Notes: generated by a model from the letters alone, not told the origin. A stretch of 45,535 nucleotides of DNA from Bacillus sp. MUM 116 (GCF_001866655.1 NZ_MLYR01000001.1:1-45535), one strand, 5' to 3'; numbered from the stretch's first letter, positions 15,621 to 24,931 are shown. Numbers and translations are program-made.

Positions 15621-17105
15621 TTACTGCACTGGTTCCAACACATCGTTTTTTAGATGGGCAGAAGCTGCTTTTTTTGTTATCAGACTAACAATCACTAGAA
15701 CTACGACATTCACAAATAAGGCGATGATTCCGTCGTTCAAGTCTTTAATGGCTTGAGGGAGATGCGGGAATAGCTCACCAATTTTTATATTCCCTAAGTC
15801 CATAAAAGACACTAATATACCGCCTATGATAATTCCAGCAAACGCCCCCTGTTTCGTCACATAATTCTTTTTCATCAAGCTGGCAAAAAACGCAGGTGCG
15901 AGTTGGGTAATAAAATTGTAAGCAATGATAGCGATACTAAAAAGGCTATTTCCACCTTTAAAAGTCAAGTAAACGGCCACGAGAGAAATAAACGGAACAA
16001 GATACTTTACTAGCTTTGCAATCTGATTGTCCGCTGTCGCTGGAGCGAATACCTGATAGATATTTTTGGTAAACAAAGTTGAAATGGTCATCAATAGCAA
16101 AGAACTTGGTACTAAAGCAGCTAACACACCGGCTCCGCCAATCAGCCCGACAAACCATGGGTCAAATGCCTGTTTGGAAAACTTGAGTAAGATTAAATCG
16201 CCTGCACTGCCTTTTAATCCTGGCGTCTGCAAGATGGCAGCAAATCCTACAAAAAAGGCAAACAACAAAATCAATTGGTAGATGGGCATAAGGGCTGCAT
16301 TTTTTCTTAATGCCTTTTCGCTGGAGGCAGCAAAAACGGGAGAAAACCCATGGGGCCACATATAGAATCCAATGGAACTTAAGATAACGGTCGAGATATA
16401 CCACGATACGCTCATTCCGTGTTCCGGAAGTACAGGAAAATTTGGTTTTGCCTGATTAATCGCCTCGAACATTGGTTGAATCCCGCCGTAATAATGAAGA
16501 GGGAAATAAACTCCTAAAAATACAACAATGCCAAGAATGAGTATATCTTTTAGAATCGATGTCAGGGCCGAACCATGAATACCGGAAATCATTACAAAAA
16601 TGGTTACACCAAGGGCTCCAATCCAAATGGCTGCTTTAGAAGAGATAACCCCATAGGAAGTGGCCGCCACAATATAGCCTAATCCTTTGAATTGGAGAAC
16701 TAAGTAACAAGTACACGCGACAATCCCAATCACAGCAACAAGGACTCCAAGATACGGACTTTGATATTTTTTTACAAAGAAGTCAGATTGGGATACTAAT
16801 CGGTGTTGCTTCGCATACCTCCATATGGCAGGAAACACAAAGTAGGAGATTACCGTAGCCAGGCAGCCGTATGTGACGATACTAAAAATAGAACCCCCGT
16901 CCCGGTAAGCAGAACCGCTTGCTCCTAAAAAGGTAAAGGTCGTATACATTTCACCGGCTGATAAAAGGAAAATCAATAGGGTTCCCATTCCGCGTCCTCC
17001 TACCGACCACTGTTCCAAGTTCATCTCCTTCCCTTTTTTTGCCCAAATTCCAATGGCAACAGAAATGACGAAAAATGACAGGATGAAAAGTACGGCAATA
17101 TTCAT
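15621..17105 (-). CDS. Sodium:solute symporter (SSF family)
   Basis: 494 residues, about 13 membrane segments. The N-terminal GGRGMGTLLIFLLSAGEMYTT block and later QLAPAFFASLM are typical of SSF carriers, which use a sodium gradient to import amino acids, sugars, pantothenate or carboxylates. It overlaps the DUF3311 gene by four bases (ATGA), a pairing seen with B. subtilis YhjB-YhjC. It is third in an operon after a peptidase-like amidohydrolase, so an N-acyl amino acid or small peptide is a reasonable cargo (inference). Confidence 0.92.
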   Translation of the reverse strand: MNIAVLFILSFFVISVAIGIWAKKGKEMNLEQWSVGGRGMGTLLIFLLSAGEMYTTFTFLGASGSAYRDGGSIFSIVTYGCLATVISYFVFPAIWRYAKQHRLVSQSDFFVKKYQSPYLGVLVAVIGIVACTCYLVLQFKGLGYIVAATSYGVISSKAAIWIGALGVTIFVMISGIHGSALTSILKDILILGIVVFLGVYFPLHYYGGIQPMFEAINQAKPNFPVLPEHGMSVSWYISTVILSSIGFYMWPHGFSPVFAASSEKALRKNAALMPIYQLILLFAFFVGFAAILQTPGLKGSAGDLILLKFSKQAFDPWFVGLIGGAGVLAALVPSSLLLMTISTLFTKNIYQVFAPATADNQIAKLVKYLVPFISLVAVYLTFKGGNSLFSIAIIAYNFITQLAPAFFASLMKKNYVTKQGAFAGIIIGGILVSFMDLGNIKIGELFPHLPQAIKDLNDGIIALFVNVVVLVIVSLITKKAASAHLKNDVLEPVQ

Positions 17106-17302
17106 TTCGCATCTCCCTCCCGATTAGCAGGATCAAAAATATAGATAATTCCCAGTATTGCTGTCGTTAAAAAAGACCAGAGTACAATCCAAAAGTGAAA
17201 GAACGGCATCCCTAGAACATAGGGAGTCATTCGATTTGTAAATAAAGCTCCTAAAACAAGGCCGAGAAACGGGATTACAGCAAGCCAATAAATCGATTTC
17301 AT
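17102..17302 (-). CDS. DUF3311 small membrane subunit
   Basis: 66 residues with two membrane helices (about 4-21 and 31-54) and the family motifs LAVIPFLGLVLGALFTNR and MPFFHFWIVLWS. DUF3311 proteins are encoded beside SSF symporters and are thought to be small partners of the carrier. Start overlaps nothing upstream (12 bases from the amidohydrolase stop) and its end overlaps the symporter start. Confidence 0.9.
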   Translation of the reverse strand: MKSIYWLAVIPFLGLVLGALFTNRMTPYVLGMPFFHFWIVLWSFLTTAILGIIYIFDPANREGDAK

Positions 17303-17314
17303 CCTCTCATCTCC

Positions 17315-18493
17315 CTAATATGTTTGATTTAATAGTTTCAGTGTTCCGTGAACCAATAGCTTCGTTCCATCATCTAAAGCTTGTTCGTCGATTGTAAATT
17401 TGGGGTGATGATGAGGATAAATGATCCCTTTTTCTTCATTACCGGCCCCAATGGAAACATAAGATCCCGGTACTACATTTTGATAGGCAGAAAAGTCCTC
17501 ACTTGCCATCATCGGCTTGACCTGCTCCCGGCTTTCTTCTCCAAAAACTTCGCATACTGTTTCGTCTATTACTCGAGTAACTTCCTCATCATTGATAACA
17601 GGAGCATAACCGAACTGATAATTGAATTGATAGGCAGCTCCATGTGCCTCCGTAATTCCCTCGACAATGCGTTCAATAAAGTTCGGAATTTTCTCCCGCA
17701 TTTCCGGGTTAAAGCTTCGAACAGACCCCCCAATTGTTACCGTGCTTGGAATTACATTAATCGCACTTCCAGCATGAAACTGGGTTACTGAAATTACTGA
17801 AGTTTCCTGGGGATCCTGATACCTTGAAACAATATGCTGAAGATTCGTTACCACTTGAGCTCCAATCGCAATCGGATCAATCGTTTGATCAGGTTGTGAG
17901 GCATGTCCTCCCTTCCCTAAAACGGTAATTTTAAACGTATCTGCCCCGGCCATCATCGGACCATAACTCAAACCAATTTTCCCTAAAGGAAGGGTAGAGA
18001 CCAGATGGGCACCAAGGATTAAATCCACTCCGTCAAGGACACCTGCGTTCACCATTTCTTGGGCACCACCGGGCGGCAGTTCTTCGGCATGCTGAAATAA
18101 AAAGCGAACCTCCCCGCTTATTTGGTCCTTTAATTTTGTCAGAATCTTTGCTGCACCAAGCAGCATGGCCGTATGCCCGTCATGCCCGCAAGCATGCATG
18201 ACACCTGAATTTTGTGAGACAAACGCGAAGTCATTCTCTTCTTCAATTGGAAGCGCATCCATATCTGCCCGCAGTGCAATCACTTTTCCTGGATGCTGAC
18301 CAATCAACCGTGCCATCACACTGGTTTTTGTCGGACGTGAAATTTCCAAATCACCAAAAGATTGCAGTGTTTCATAAACAAATTGGGCTGTTTTTACTTC
18401 CTGAAAAGATAGCTCCGGATACCTATGTAAATGTCTCCGCCAGCTAATCACTTCCTCTTTAACCTCTAAAAATAAATCATCCATTGTTATCAT
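17315..18493 (-). CDS. M20-family N-acyl amino acid amidohydrolase
   Basis: 392 residues from the ATG at 18493, which has GGAGGTGTTCCCA upstream; the ATG 15 bases earlier sits too close to its GGAGG. Metal-dependent M20D hydrolase: HRYPELSFQE start, first-metal block HACGHDGHTAM, glutamates in HAEELPPGGA, and C-terminal HHPKFTIDE. Such enzymes cleave N-acetyl or other N-acyl amino acids (HipO/AmaA type). First gene of the operon with the DUF3311 and SSF genes, so a scavenging route of import then deacylation is likely. Confidence 0.92.
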   Translation of the reverse strand: MITMDDLFLEVKEEVISWRRHLHRYPELSFQEVKTAQFVYETLQSFGDLEISRPTKTSVMARLIGQHPGKVIALRADMDALPIEEENDFAFVSQNSGVMHACGHDGHTAMLLGAAKILTKLKDQISGEVRFLFQHAEELPPGGAQEMVNAGVLDGVDLILGAHLVSTLPLGKIGLSYGPMMAGADTFKITVLGKGGHASQPDQTIDPIAIGAQVVTNLQHIVSRYQDPQETSVISVTQFHAGSAINVIPSTVTIGGSVRSFNPEMREKIPNFIERIVEGITEAHGAAYQFNYQFGYAPVINDEEVTRVIDETVCEVFGEESREQVKPMMASEDFSAYQNVVPGSYVSIGAGNEEKGIIYPHHHPKFTIDEQALDDGTKLLVHGTLKLLNQTY

Positions 18494-18539
18494 TGGGAAC
18501 ACCTCCATAAACCTCCTTTTTGATTTTATTTTTGGTTAG

Positions 18540-18593
18540 TTTAAGGAAAAAATTCCTTAAATAAAGTATATAGGTTTATAAGGTGAGTTTCAA
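18540..18593 (-). promoter_or_regulatory. Promoter and palindromic operator of the amidohydrolase operon
   Basis: On the minus strand TTGAAA (18588-18593), a 17-base spacer and TATACT (18565-18570) form a good housekeeping promoter. Directly downstream, arms TTTAAGGAA and TTCCTTAAA (18540-18561, 4-base loop on the plus strand) form a perfect palindrome covering the expected transcription start, as expected for a repressor site. The regulator gene at 18671 is the obvious candidate. Confidence 0.7.
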
Positions 18594-18648
18594 TAGTTTT
18601 TCGAATTTTATGAATATGGGAATCTTTGCTAAAAAAGCCAAAATAAAT

Positions 18649-18672
18649 AAGCACCCATTAGCATGGATGCTT
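18649..18672 (-). terminator. Hairpin at the end of the regulator gene
   Basis: AAGCATCCAT / ATGGGTGCTT stem with a GCTA loop, overlapping the stop codon; the following tail is only moderately T-rich. Confidence 0.55.
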
Positions 18673-19969
18673 ATAGCAATCGATATATTTTACTTGGCCT
18701 TCCCCTTGTAGCATAGGCCTCTTGGCCAACGCATTGCGCCAACTCCACTTCACACATATCCGTTACAATCCGGCGCACATTACGCTCTGTCATCTCAAGA
18801 TGTGCCGCTAAATCCTTGGTTGTAAAATCACGCCACCCCATTTTTTGAATGAGGGCAACAATTTTCTTATATGTTTTTACACTGATATTAGCTTTTTTTA
18901 ATTTTTCAATAAGGATTTCATTTTGGGAACGGCTTTCAAATTGCAATTCATTGTTTTGGCCGGGCGATTCGACAATTTTTCCATCATCTTGAACCATGAC
19001 AATTTCACGCTTTTTCATTTCCTTTGAATGTTGAATGGCCCGAAACGCATTGATTTCTGCAGCGTAGGCAGTTTCACCGAAACCAATTCCCACCGCAACA
19101 GTTGTTTCAGCTTCAAAAGCCAATTTTTGAATGGTTTCTTCAAGCGCTGCGATTTCTCGTTCAATGGCGCCGCGGGAGCTAAAAATCATGTATCTGCCAT
19201 TTCCCTTTTCTGAAAAAGAACCATTTATTTTTTCGCCCAGTTGGATCAACATTTCTTTCAGTCTGAGCTCTAAGTATTGTAAATGATAAGGAGTCTTCAT
19301 TTCCTCTGCTACCCTGTTAAAATATTCTACTTCGATGATTTCAACGCCAATCTGGGTATCTTTAAAATACGAGGTTTTTACTTTTTCGGCAAGAATTCTA
19401 AGGGTTTGACGTATCTCCATATAGGTCATTGACATTCGGTAGGCGGGAATTCCCTTTTCCCTTAACGCTTCACATACGGATGGGAAACAGGTTAAAGCTC
19501 CTTCTGTTTTTCCTTTATTCCATAAATCCAGGTGAAATTGCAACAATTCGTCGGTATCAACATCCAACTCAAACTCTTTTGTATAAACTTTTGGCTGTTT
19601 TATACTTAGCTGAGATAAAGCTTCTTCGCTTACATTGTTTACCGTCATCGTATCGATACTAAGCCTGGCAATCATTTTCCCTTGTTCATGAATCAATTCT
19701 AAAAAGGCTTTAAAAAAGCCTGATTCCGTTGCAGGAACATAGACCATGATTTTATCTGTACCCAATGTTTTTTTCGCAATTTCATAGGGGAGTGGTCCTG
19801 AAAAAAGCCATGCATGTACGTGAAAATGATGTTCTTTTACAATTTTCTCTACTTCATTTACTTCTTCATAGGGGAAAGCGATGAAGTCCAATTCCTGCAT
19901 ATATTCTTTAGCCAAATCTAAAATCTGTTTGATAGAAGTTTCCAGGCCGACTAATCCAATTTTAAACAT
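18671..19969 (-). CDS. Putative regulator: cyclase-like sensor domain plus winged helix
   Basis: 432 residues. Residues 1-150 look like an alpha/beta ligand- or receiver-like domain (FKIGLVGLETSIKQIL and so on). Residues about 190-330 resemble a degenerate nucleotidyl-cyclase/GGDEF-like domain, with GNGRYMIFSSRGAI and VAVGIGFGETAYAAEINAFR; the GGDEF signature itself is absent. The C-terminal 65 residues form a winged helix: WRDFTTKDLAAHLEMTERNV then RGRPSKIYRLL. I infer it controls the adjacent amidohydrolase-symporter operon, whose promoter has a palindrome. Family not named with confidence. Confidence 0.75.
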   Translation of the reverse strand: MFKIGLVGLETSIKQILDLAKEYMQELDFIAFPYEEVNEVEKIVKEHHFHVHAWLFSGPLPYEIAKKTLGTDKIMVYVPATESGFFKAFLELIHEQGKMIARLSIDTMTVNNVSEEALSQLSIKQPKVYTKEFELDVDTDELLQFHLDLWNKGKTEGALTCFPSVCEALREKGIPAYRMSMTYMEIRQTLRILAEKVKTSYFKDTQIGVEIIEVEYFNRVAEEMKTPYHLQYLELRLKEMLIQLGEKINGSFSEKGNGRYMIFSSRGAIEREIAALEETIQKLAFEAETTVAVGIGFGETAYAAEINAFRAIQHSKEMKKREIVMVQDDGKIVESPGQNNELQFESRSQNEILIEKLKKANISVKTYKKIVALIQKMGWRDFTTKDLAAHLEMTERNVRRIVTDMCEVELAQCVGQEAYATRGRPSKIYRLL

Positions 19970-20043
19970 TGCGTATTCCGACTTCCTTTATGATCTGTAA
20001 TCAATTCCATTCCTTGTTACATTCAATTTCAAAATATACAAAA

Positions 20044-20083
20044 AGTACCTGCCCCAACATTATACCAGTTAGAGGCAGGTACT
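20044..20083 (-). terminator. Terminator of the LysM-NlpC/P60 gene
   Basis: Ten-bp stem AGTACCTGCC / GGCAGGTACT; on the minus strand the second arm ends in a T run. Confidence 0.75.
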
Positions 20084-20115
20084 ATAAATCAGCATTATTG
20101 AGATTTGGCTATTTT

Positions 20116-21399
20116 TTAATAGGGAGATCTTGCACCCAAGTATCTCGTTTTCCAATACGATACTGTCATGTCGGAGATGACAACACCTTGGTCTGCTGCA
20201 CTAATGAATTTATTGTTGCCTAAGTAGATACCAACATGTGATGGTCCTGCTTTGTAGGTTTCAAAAAAGACTAGGTCCCCTACGCTTGGCGAACTAACTG
20301 GTGTTGTTGCACTCCATTGTGTACCGGTTGTTCTAGGCAATGAAATTCCTACATTATTAAATACGTATTTCGTGAAACCACTGCAATCAAAACCACTAGG
20401 AGTATTTCCTCCCCAGCTGTATGGTGTGCCAATGTATTTTTGGGCCTCTGCAATTACTTCTTGGACCTTTGATGCAGAATTAACAGCAGGTTTTTGGGTA
20501 ACCTCTGCTTGTGGTTTCTCTACTGGTTTTTGAGCTACATTTGTTTGTGGTTTTTCAACTGGTTTTTGGACCGCATTTGTTTCGGACTTTTGGACAGTTG
20601 AAGTCGATGGTGCTGCCGGTTTTTCAGCTTCTTTTGAATAAGTTTTCGCCTCGGATTTTTGCTTCACGGTTGAACTGGACTTAACTGCTGGTTTTTCTGC
20701 CACTTTTGTCTCTGAAGATACGGCACGTTTTTCAGCAGTTGCTGATTCGGATTTTGCCACTACACTTTTAATGATCTCTAATCTGTTCACTGCCGCTTTC
20801 GCTTTGGTTTGGGCAGTTTTCCTAGTTGGAATTGCAGAAACTTTGTACGAAGCAGTTGTTGATTTGGCACCACTCACATGTAAGGTCTGTCCTACATGAA
20901 TGCAGTCTGATGCTAAGTGGTTGTTATTTTTAAGCTGTGAAACGGATACATTAAAACGAGCCCCAATCTCAGATAACGTGTCCCCTTTTTGGACCACATA
21001 TTTTTGGTTAACAAAAGTTGTCCGAGCAGAAACTTGAGTACTAGTTTTTGAATTTGGTAATTTTAATTGCTGGCCAATTCGAATCAAATCGGATGATAGG
21101 CCATTTAAGCTTTTAATTTCACTAACAGTTGTTCCATTAGCTCTGGCTAGCTTCCATAGACTATCACCAGGTTTTACAGTATATGATAGTGATAATTTTT
21201 GATTTACATATATTTTATCGCTTGAAAGATCGTTCCATTCTTTTATGCGATTGATCGAAACATTTTGTAAATGAGAGATTTTCCAAAGACTATCGCCAGG
21301 ATGAACCTTGTATGTATTTTCTTGTGCACTGGCAGTGGCTCCAAATGCAGTAAGTACAAGCCCGGCCGTTGCAGCTGCTGTTACTAGATTTTTTTTCAA
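20116..21399 (-). CDS. Secreted LysM-NlpC/P60 peptidoglycan endopeptidase
   Basis: 427 residues. Signal peptide 1-25 (AFGATASA then QE). Three LysM domains at about 29-71, 73-116 and 133-176, each with the PGDSLWKI or KGDTLSEI start, anchor it to the wall. A 130-residue Lys/Pro/Glu/Val linker with QKPVEKPQ repeats follows, then an NlpC/P60 domain from about 313 with catalytic Cys339 (FDCSGF) and His388 (SHVGIY). It should cut the D-Glu-mDAP bond in stem peptides, like B. subtilis LytE/LytF, which it resembles in layout. The start is TTG, supported by AGAAGGAGTGCTATAG. A hairpin lies in the upstream region. Confidence 0.93.
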   Translation of the reverse strand: MKKNLVTAAATAGLVLTAFGATASAQENTYKVHPGDSLWKISHLQNVSINRIKEWNDLSSDKIYVNQKLSLSYTVKPGDSLWKLARANGTTVSEIKSLNGLSSDLIRIGQQLKLPNSKTSTQVSARTTFVNQKYVVQKGDTLSEIGARFNVSVSQLKNNNHLASDCIHVGQTLHVSGAKSTTASYKVSAIPTRKTAQTKAKAAVNRLEIIKSVVAKSESATAEKRAVSSETKVAEKPAVKSSSTVKQKSEAKTYSKEAEKPAAPSTSTVQKSETNAVQKPVEKPQTNVAQKPVEKPQAEVTQKPAVNSASKVQEVIAEAQKYIGTPYSWGGNTPSGFDCSGFTKYVFNNVGISLPRTTGTQWSATTPVSSPSVGDLVFFETYKAGPSHVGIYLGNNKFISAADQGVVISDMTVSYWKTRYLGARSPY

Positions 21400-21738
21400 C
21401 TATAGCACTCCTTCTTTTCATTATTAATACATAGATATATTAATGAAAAGTAAGTAAATGCACATCCACACAAAGTGGTAATATAGTAAATTTATAGGAT
21501 ATATGGTTGTGTAAACGCTTTCTATTACAAACTATAGAAATAGCGGTAAATATTATCACATCGGGGTTTTACCGCTATTTTCCCCATCTGTAACTTGACC
21601 GCCGTAACATATTTGTAAACAATATTTAATCTGTTAGAATATTTTTTCATAAATACTATTAGCCTAGTAAGAAAGAACTGATGTTGATGTGAGATAGATA
21701 TTTTGGCCTGTTTTTAGATGATTCGGATGCCTAGCCCG
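21400..21738. other. Upstream region of the wall hydrolase gene with a 13-bp hairpin
   Basis: AAATAGCGGTAAA (21538-21550) and TTTACCGCTATTT (21568-21580) can pair perfectly around a 17-base loop, about 140 bases before the TTG start. It could be a leader structure, an operator, or a plus-strand terminator, since four T follow. TGTTTACAAATATGTTAC, on the minus strand about 60 bases beyond, resembles but does not exactly fit a WalR box. No gene seen here. Confidence 0.35.
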
Positions 21739-22188
21739 TTATCCAACTGGATTTAGCTTTTCAATCAACTTCATCACTAACGGGCTTGTCCCATCTGGTA
21801 ATTCTTGTATCGGAAAGAATCCAGCATCAAGCGATTCCGTTCCATCCACTTTGATGTTGCTGCTTTTAATATCATTTGAAGTATATACAATCGTGACCGG
21901 ATAGAATTCATCCCCATTTTCGAGTTTTCTGAAATACTGCTTTCCAGAAAAAACATCCATCAGCTCAAGCCGGCCAACTTCGACTCCTGTTTCTTCAAAT
22001 ACTTCCCTTCTTCCCGCATCTTCCACAGACTCTCCCAATTCTAAAAGGCCGCCCGGAAGCGCCCAGATTCCCTCCGGGCGTTTTTGTAATAGAATTTCTC
22101 CTTGTTCATTGATAACGCCCACTACAGCACCAACTAAAATTACAGGGCGGGTGCCGATGACTTTTCGTAAATCTTCGATATAGCCCAT
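21739..22188 (-). CDS. Nudix hydrolase
   Basis: About 149 residues from the second ATG of an ATGATG pair, six bases after GGAGG; the open frame continues to 22221. The Nudix box is complete: GGLLELGESVEDAGRREVFE then ETGVEVG. Surrounding motifs VILVGAVVGVINEQGEILLQ and RPEGIWALPGG are typical of the broad ADP-sugar/NDP Nudix group, and the substrate is not predictable. Divergent from the EamA gene with about 120 bases between. Confidence 0.9.
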   Translation of the reverse strand: MGYIEDLRKVIGTRPVILVGAVVGVINEQGEILLQKRPEGIWALPGGLLELGESVEDAGRREVFEETGVEVGRLELMDVFSGKQYFRKLENGDEFYPVTIVYTSNDIKSSNIKVDGTESLDAGFFPIQELPDGTSPLVMKLIEKLNPVG

Positions 22189-22312
22189 CATAAACCTCCA
22201 AAAATAATTTGGTTCTATCATATCATTATTTGTTATAACTTGTGGCAGGACGTTTTAGTCTCCTGTATAATGGCTAACTAGAGTAGTAGACGGAATTTTG
22301 GAGAGAATTAAG

Positions 22313-23299
22313 ATGAACCAGCAAAAGGGCTATACACGTTTTTTTACAAATAAATATTGGGTTATTGTGATTGCTGTTTTCTGTTCAGTTTTATGGGGGA
22401 GCGCTTTTCCAGTTTTAAAGGTCAGTTATGATGAGCTTGGAATGGCTGAGGACGATTTGTCCGCAAAAATTGTTTTTGCGGGGATCCGTTTCATGATGTC
22501 ATCCTTATTGCTGCTAGCTTTCATGTTCTTCGTTGATCGAAAGGCGCTCAAAGTGAATCCGCGGCAATGGCCTGCCATAATTAGTTTAGGTCTGTTTACA
22601 ACGAGTTTAAGTTATTTCTTTTTCTATAACGGATTGGCCCATACGTCAGGTATGAAGGCATCCATTTTAAACTCGAGCGGTGTATTTTTCGTTGTTTTTC
22701 TTGCGCATTTTGTTTATAAAGATGACCGCCTGGATTGGCGTAAGGTTCTTGGATTGATTACAGGGTTTGGGGGGATTGTGCTTTCCAACTGGGGACAGGA
22801 TGCCTCTCTTAACTTTTCTTTTTTCGGAGAAGGGTTTATGCTGCTTTCCGGATTAGCCAGTACGTTCGGCACATTTTTATCCAAGCGCCTGTCTGCAAAT
22901 CTTCATCCGTTTGCCTTAACCGGGTGGCAAATGTTCATTGGTTCTGCGATTATGCTCATGGTCGGAACTCCAAATCTGAAGCCCCATGCCATGACATTTA
23001 CACCGAATGCCTGGCTGTTATTGGGGTATGCAGTATTTTTATCTGCGGCAGCTTTCGCGTTGTGGACCGCTTTGCTGAAGTATAACAAGGCAGGAGAGGT
23101 TTCTCTTTATAAGTTTGTCGTACCTGTTTCCGGTACTATTTTATCTGCTGTATTTCTCCCAGATGAACATATAACGCTTCATACAATTGTGGCGCTTATT
23201 CTTGTGGCCATAGGTTTAACGGCTGTGAATCAGAAGGGGAAAAAAGGTTTGTTTGGTTTTAAAAAATGGCGGCAAACTGAGGAGCAAGTATATAAGTAA
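22313..23299 (+). CDS. EamA/DMT-family transporter
   Basis: 328 residues, about ten membrane helices in two EamA repeats (residues about 15-150 and 165-305). SVLWGSAFPVLKVSY is the usual first-helix motif. The ATG at 22313 is used because GGAGAGAATTAAG precedes it. The family exports or imports metabolites, often amino acids; the substrate is not evident. Followed by a repeat element and a terminator. Confidence 0.88.
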   Translation: MNQQKGYTRFFTNKYWVIVIAVFCSVLWGSAFPVLKVSYDELGMAEDDLSAKIVFAGIRFMMSSLLLLAFMFFVDRKALKVNPRQWPAIISLGLFTTSLSYFFFYNGLAHTSGMKASILNSSGVFFVVFLAHFVYKDDRLDWRKVLGLITGFGGIVLSNWGQDASLNFSFFGEGFMLLSGLASTFGTFLSKRLSANLHPFALTGWQMFIGSAIMLMVGTPNLKPHAMTFTPNAWLLLGYAVFLSAAAFALWTALLKYNKAGEVSLYKFVVPVSGTILSAVFLPDEHITLHTIVALILVAIGLTAVNQKGKKGLFGFKKWRQTEEQVYK

Positions 23300-23455
23300 G
23301 AAAAGCGTAAGCGCCTTGATCAGCCACGACAAGTGCTTTAAGTCCTGGCGGTGAAGTCGTTCTTTGACTTCATCGACAGGACCTAAGCAACCTAGGAAAA
23401 AAGCAGTTCATTTTTTCCTAGAGGGGCAGGACGCTTGCGCTGGACAATTCTCAAA
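23300..23455. repeat. GAAAAGCG...GACAATTCTC dispersed repeat, copy 1
   Basis: Starts AAGAAAAGCGTAAGCGCCT TGATCAGCC-like and ends GCTTGCGCTGGACAATTCTC, with internal inverted arms (GTCCTGGCGGTGAAGTC against GACTTCATCGACAGGAC). The same ends bracket a different-stem copy at 39396-39525. The terminal GCGTAAGCGCC and GACGCTTGCGC segments are themselves roughly complementary. Confidence 0.7.
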
Positions 23456-23488
23456 GACGAAATTTTATAATTTCTTATCTAGTAAAAT

Positions 23489-23518
23489 GGAGCTTGGGGC
23501 ATATGCCAAGCTCCTTTT
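23489..23518. terminator. Bidirectional terminator
   Basis: Nine-bp stem GGAGCTTGG / CCAAGCTCC then TTTT; on the other strand the arm ends in ATTTT. Lies between the EamA gene and the convergent TerB-like gene. Confidence 0.7.
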
Positions 23519-23523
23519 CGTTG

Positions 23524-23892
23524 TTAAACGGATAATTCTTTTATTTTATCAATCCAATCTTTGAAACTTGAAAATTCATTGGAATCGAATCCGAAGTGTT
23601 CCTTAATTTTTTTGATGGATTCACTCTCTTGATTATGAAACACACCGTCTGCATAGATTAGTTGAAACAGTTCAGTTAAGACGATATTTTTAGCCCGTTC
23701 CGATTTGAATTTCTTGAGAATTTCCTCCAAGGTGAGATCTTTTAATTGATATTCCTTAAGGTCCATTTCCTTTTGATATTTATTTAAAATAGAATCTTCA
23801 AATACCGATCGATTCCCGTCAATTGCGGCTATTAAGTTAGCTAATTCGAGAAAAGCTTCCCTTTCCTCCAGGGCAAGTTCTGCTAGGAACAA
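23524..23892 (-). CDS. TerB-like helical protein
   Basis: About 122 residues from a TTG at 23892; TAAGGAG lies nine bases before it, whereas the ATG at 23901 abuts that site. All-helical: FLAELALEEREAFLELANLI, AAIDGNRSVFED, then VLTELFQLIYADGVFHNQE. The acidic ALxxxDG and LxYADGxxHxxE signatures match the tellurite-resistance TerB-like fold, of unknown cellular role. Single gene. Confidence 0.7.
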   Translation of the reverse strand: MFLAELALEEREAFLELANLIAAIDGNRSVFEDSILNKYQKEMDLKEYQLKDLTLEEILKKFKSERAKNIVLTELFQLIYADGVFHNQESESIKKIKEHFGFDSNEFSSFKDWIDKIKELSV

Positions 23893-24148
23893 TCCAGACA
23901 TCTCCTTATATTCTTTGTTTAATTATACGATGGAAAAACGTAGTTGGTTTCAATTTTTTAGGGAAAAGGCCATTGGAACTTTTTCAAAGTAATGTGTTTC
24001 CAGTTTAATTTGGGTATAAAGGACGTTTGCAGCGTGCCTTACATTTGTCCGTTATCCGCCTTAATAGCCATGGAACGCCCAGGTTCTAAATTTCCTATCC
24101 AAAAAATACAATAGTTTTGGTCTTTATTATCGTATAGGAGGTCACACA

Positions 24149-24931
24149 ATGAAAATCCAGCGCCTTGGCCATGCCATGTATGTCTTAAAGAGTAAGGAAG
24201 GGAAAAACTATTTGATTGATCCCTTCTTTGATTTAAATCCCGGTTTTCCCCTGCATTTAGATACCTCTGAGTTCTATCAATCTCTTGACTGCGTTTTCCT
24301 TACCCACGGTCATTTTGATCATACGAGCGGTCTGACTAAGATCGTTGAATATAAACCTGAAATTATGGTTGTTGCACAATATGATTTAGCTTTGATTCTT
24401 CTCCAGAAAGGGATTAAAAACGTACTGCCAATCAATTTAGGAGGTTCCGTTTCCTTCGAGGAAGTTACGGTAACAATGGTTCAAGCTAAACACACTTCTT
24501 CTTATAGCGAAACAGAGGGCATACCTGTGTACGCTGGAGAGGCAGCCGGATATATTTTTGATTTCAAAGATGACTATACTGTTTACCACTCGGGGGATAC
24601 TGCGTTAATGTCTGATATGAAACTCATTCAAGACGTCTATCAACCTGAGATCGCCATATTATCCTCATCCGGGCATTTCACGATGGGACCGAGAGAAGCA
24701 GCCTATGCGGTGAAACATTTATTAGATGTTCACTATTGTATACCAAGCCATACCTTCCCAACCAAAGAAACTGCAGCTGCTCCCGATTCCTTAATCCAAT
24801 TGCTAAATGCGTTTCCAGTGGTTGAATTTATGATTGACAAAGATAAAGAGTTAGAAAAGCTTTTAAAGGATTACCAAAAAACAGCCGTCATCTCCCTTGG
24901 CTATGGAGAAGAAAAGACATTTGAAAAATAA
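24149..24931 (+). CDS. MBL-fold metal-dependent hydrolase (UPF0173-like)
   Basis: 260 residues beginning with KIQRLGHAMYVLKSKEGKNY. The metal site is THGHFDHTSG, with later ligands in AKHTSSY, YHSGDTALMSD and a final SHTFP. This is the UPF0173 layout (B. subtilis YtkL-like), where no substrate is firmly established. GTATAGGAGGTCACACA gives a strong ribosome-binding site. Followed by a REP-like hairpin that may serve as terminator. Confidence 0.88.
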   Translation: MKIQRLGHAMYVLKSKEGKNYLIDPFFDLNPGFPLHLDTSEFYQSLDCVFLTHGHFDHTSGLTKIVEYKPEIMVVAQYDLALILLQKGIKNVLPINLGGSVSFEEVTVTMVQAKHTSSYSETEGIPVYAGEAAGYIFDFKDDYTVYHSGDTALMSDMKLIQDVYQPEIAILSSSGHFTMGPREAAYAVKHLLDVHYCIPSHTFPTKETAAAPDSLIQLLNAFPVVEFMIDKDKELEKLLKDYQKTAVISLGYGEEKTFEK

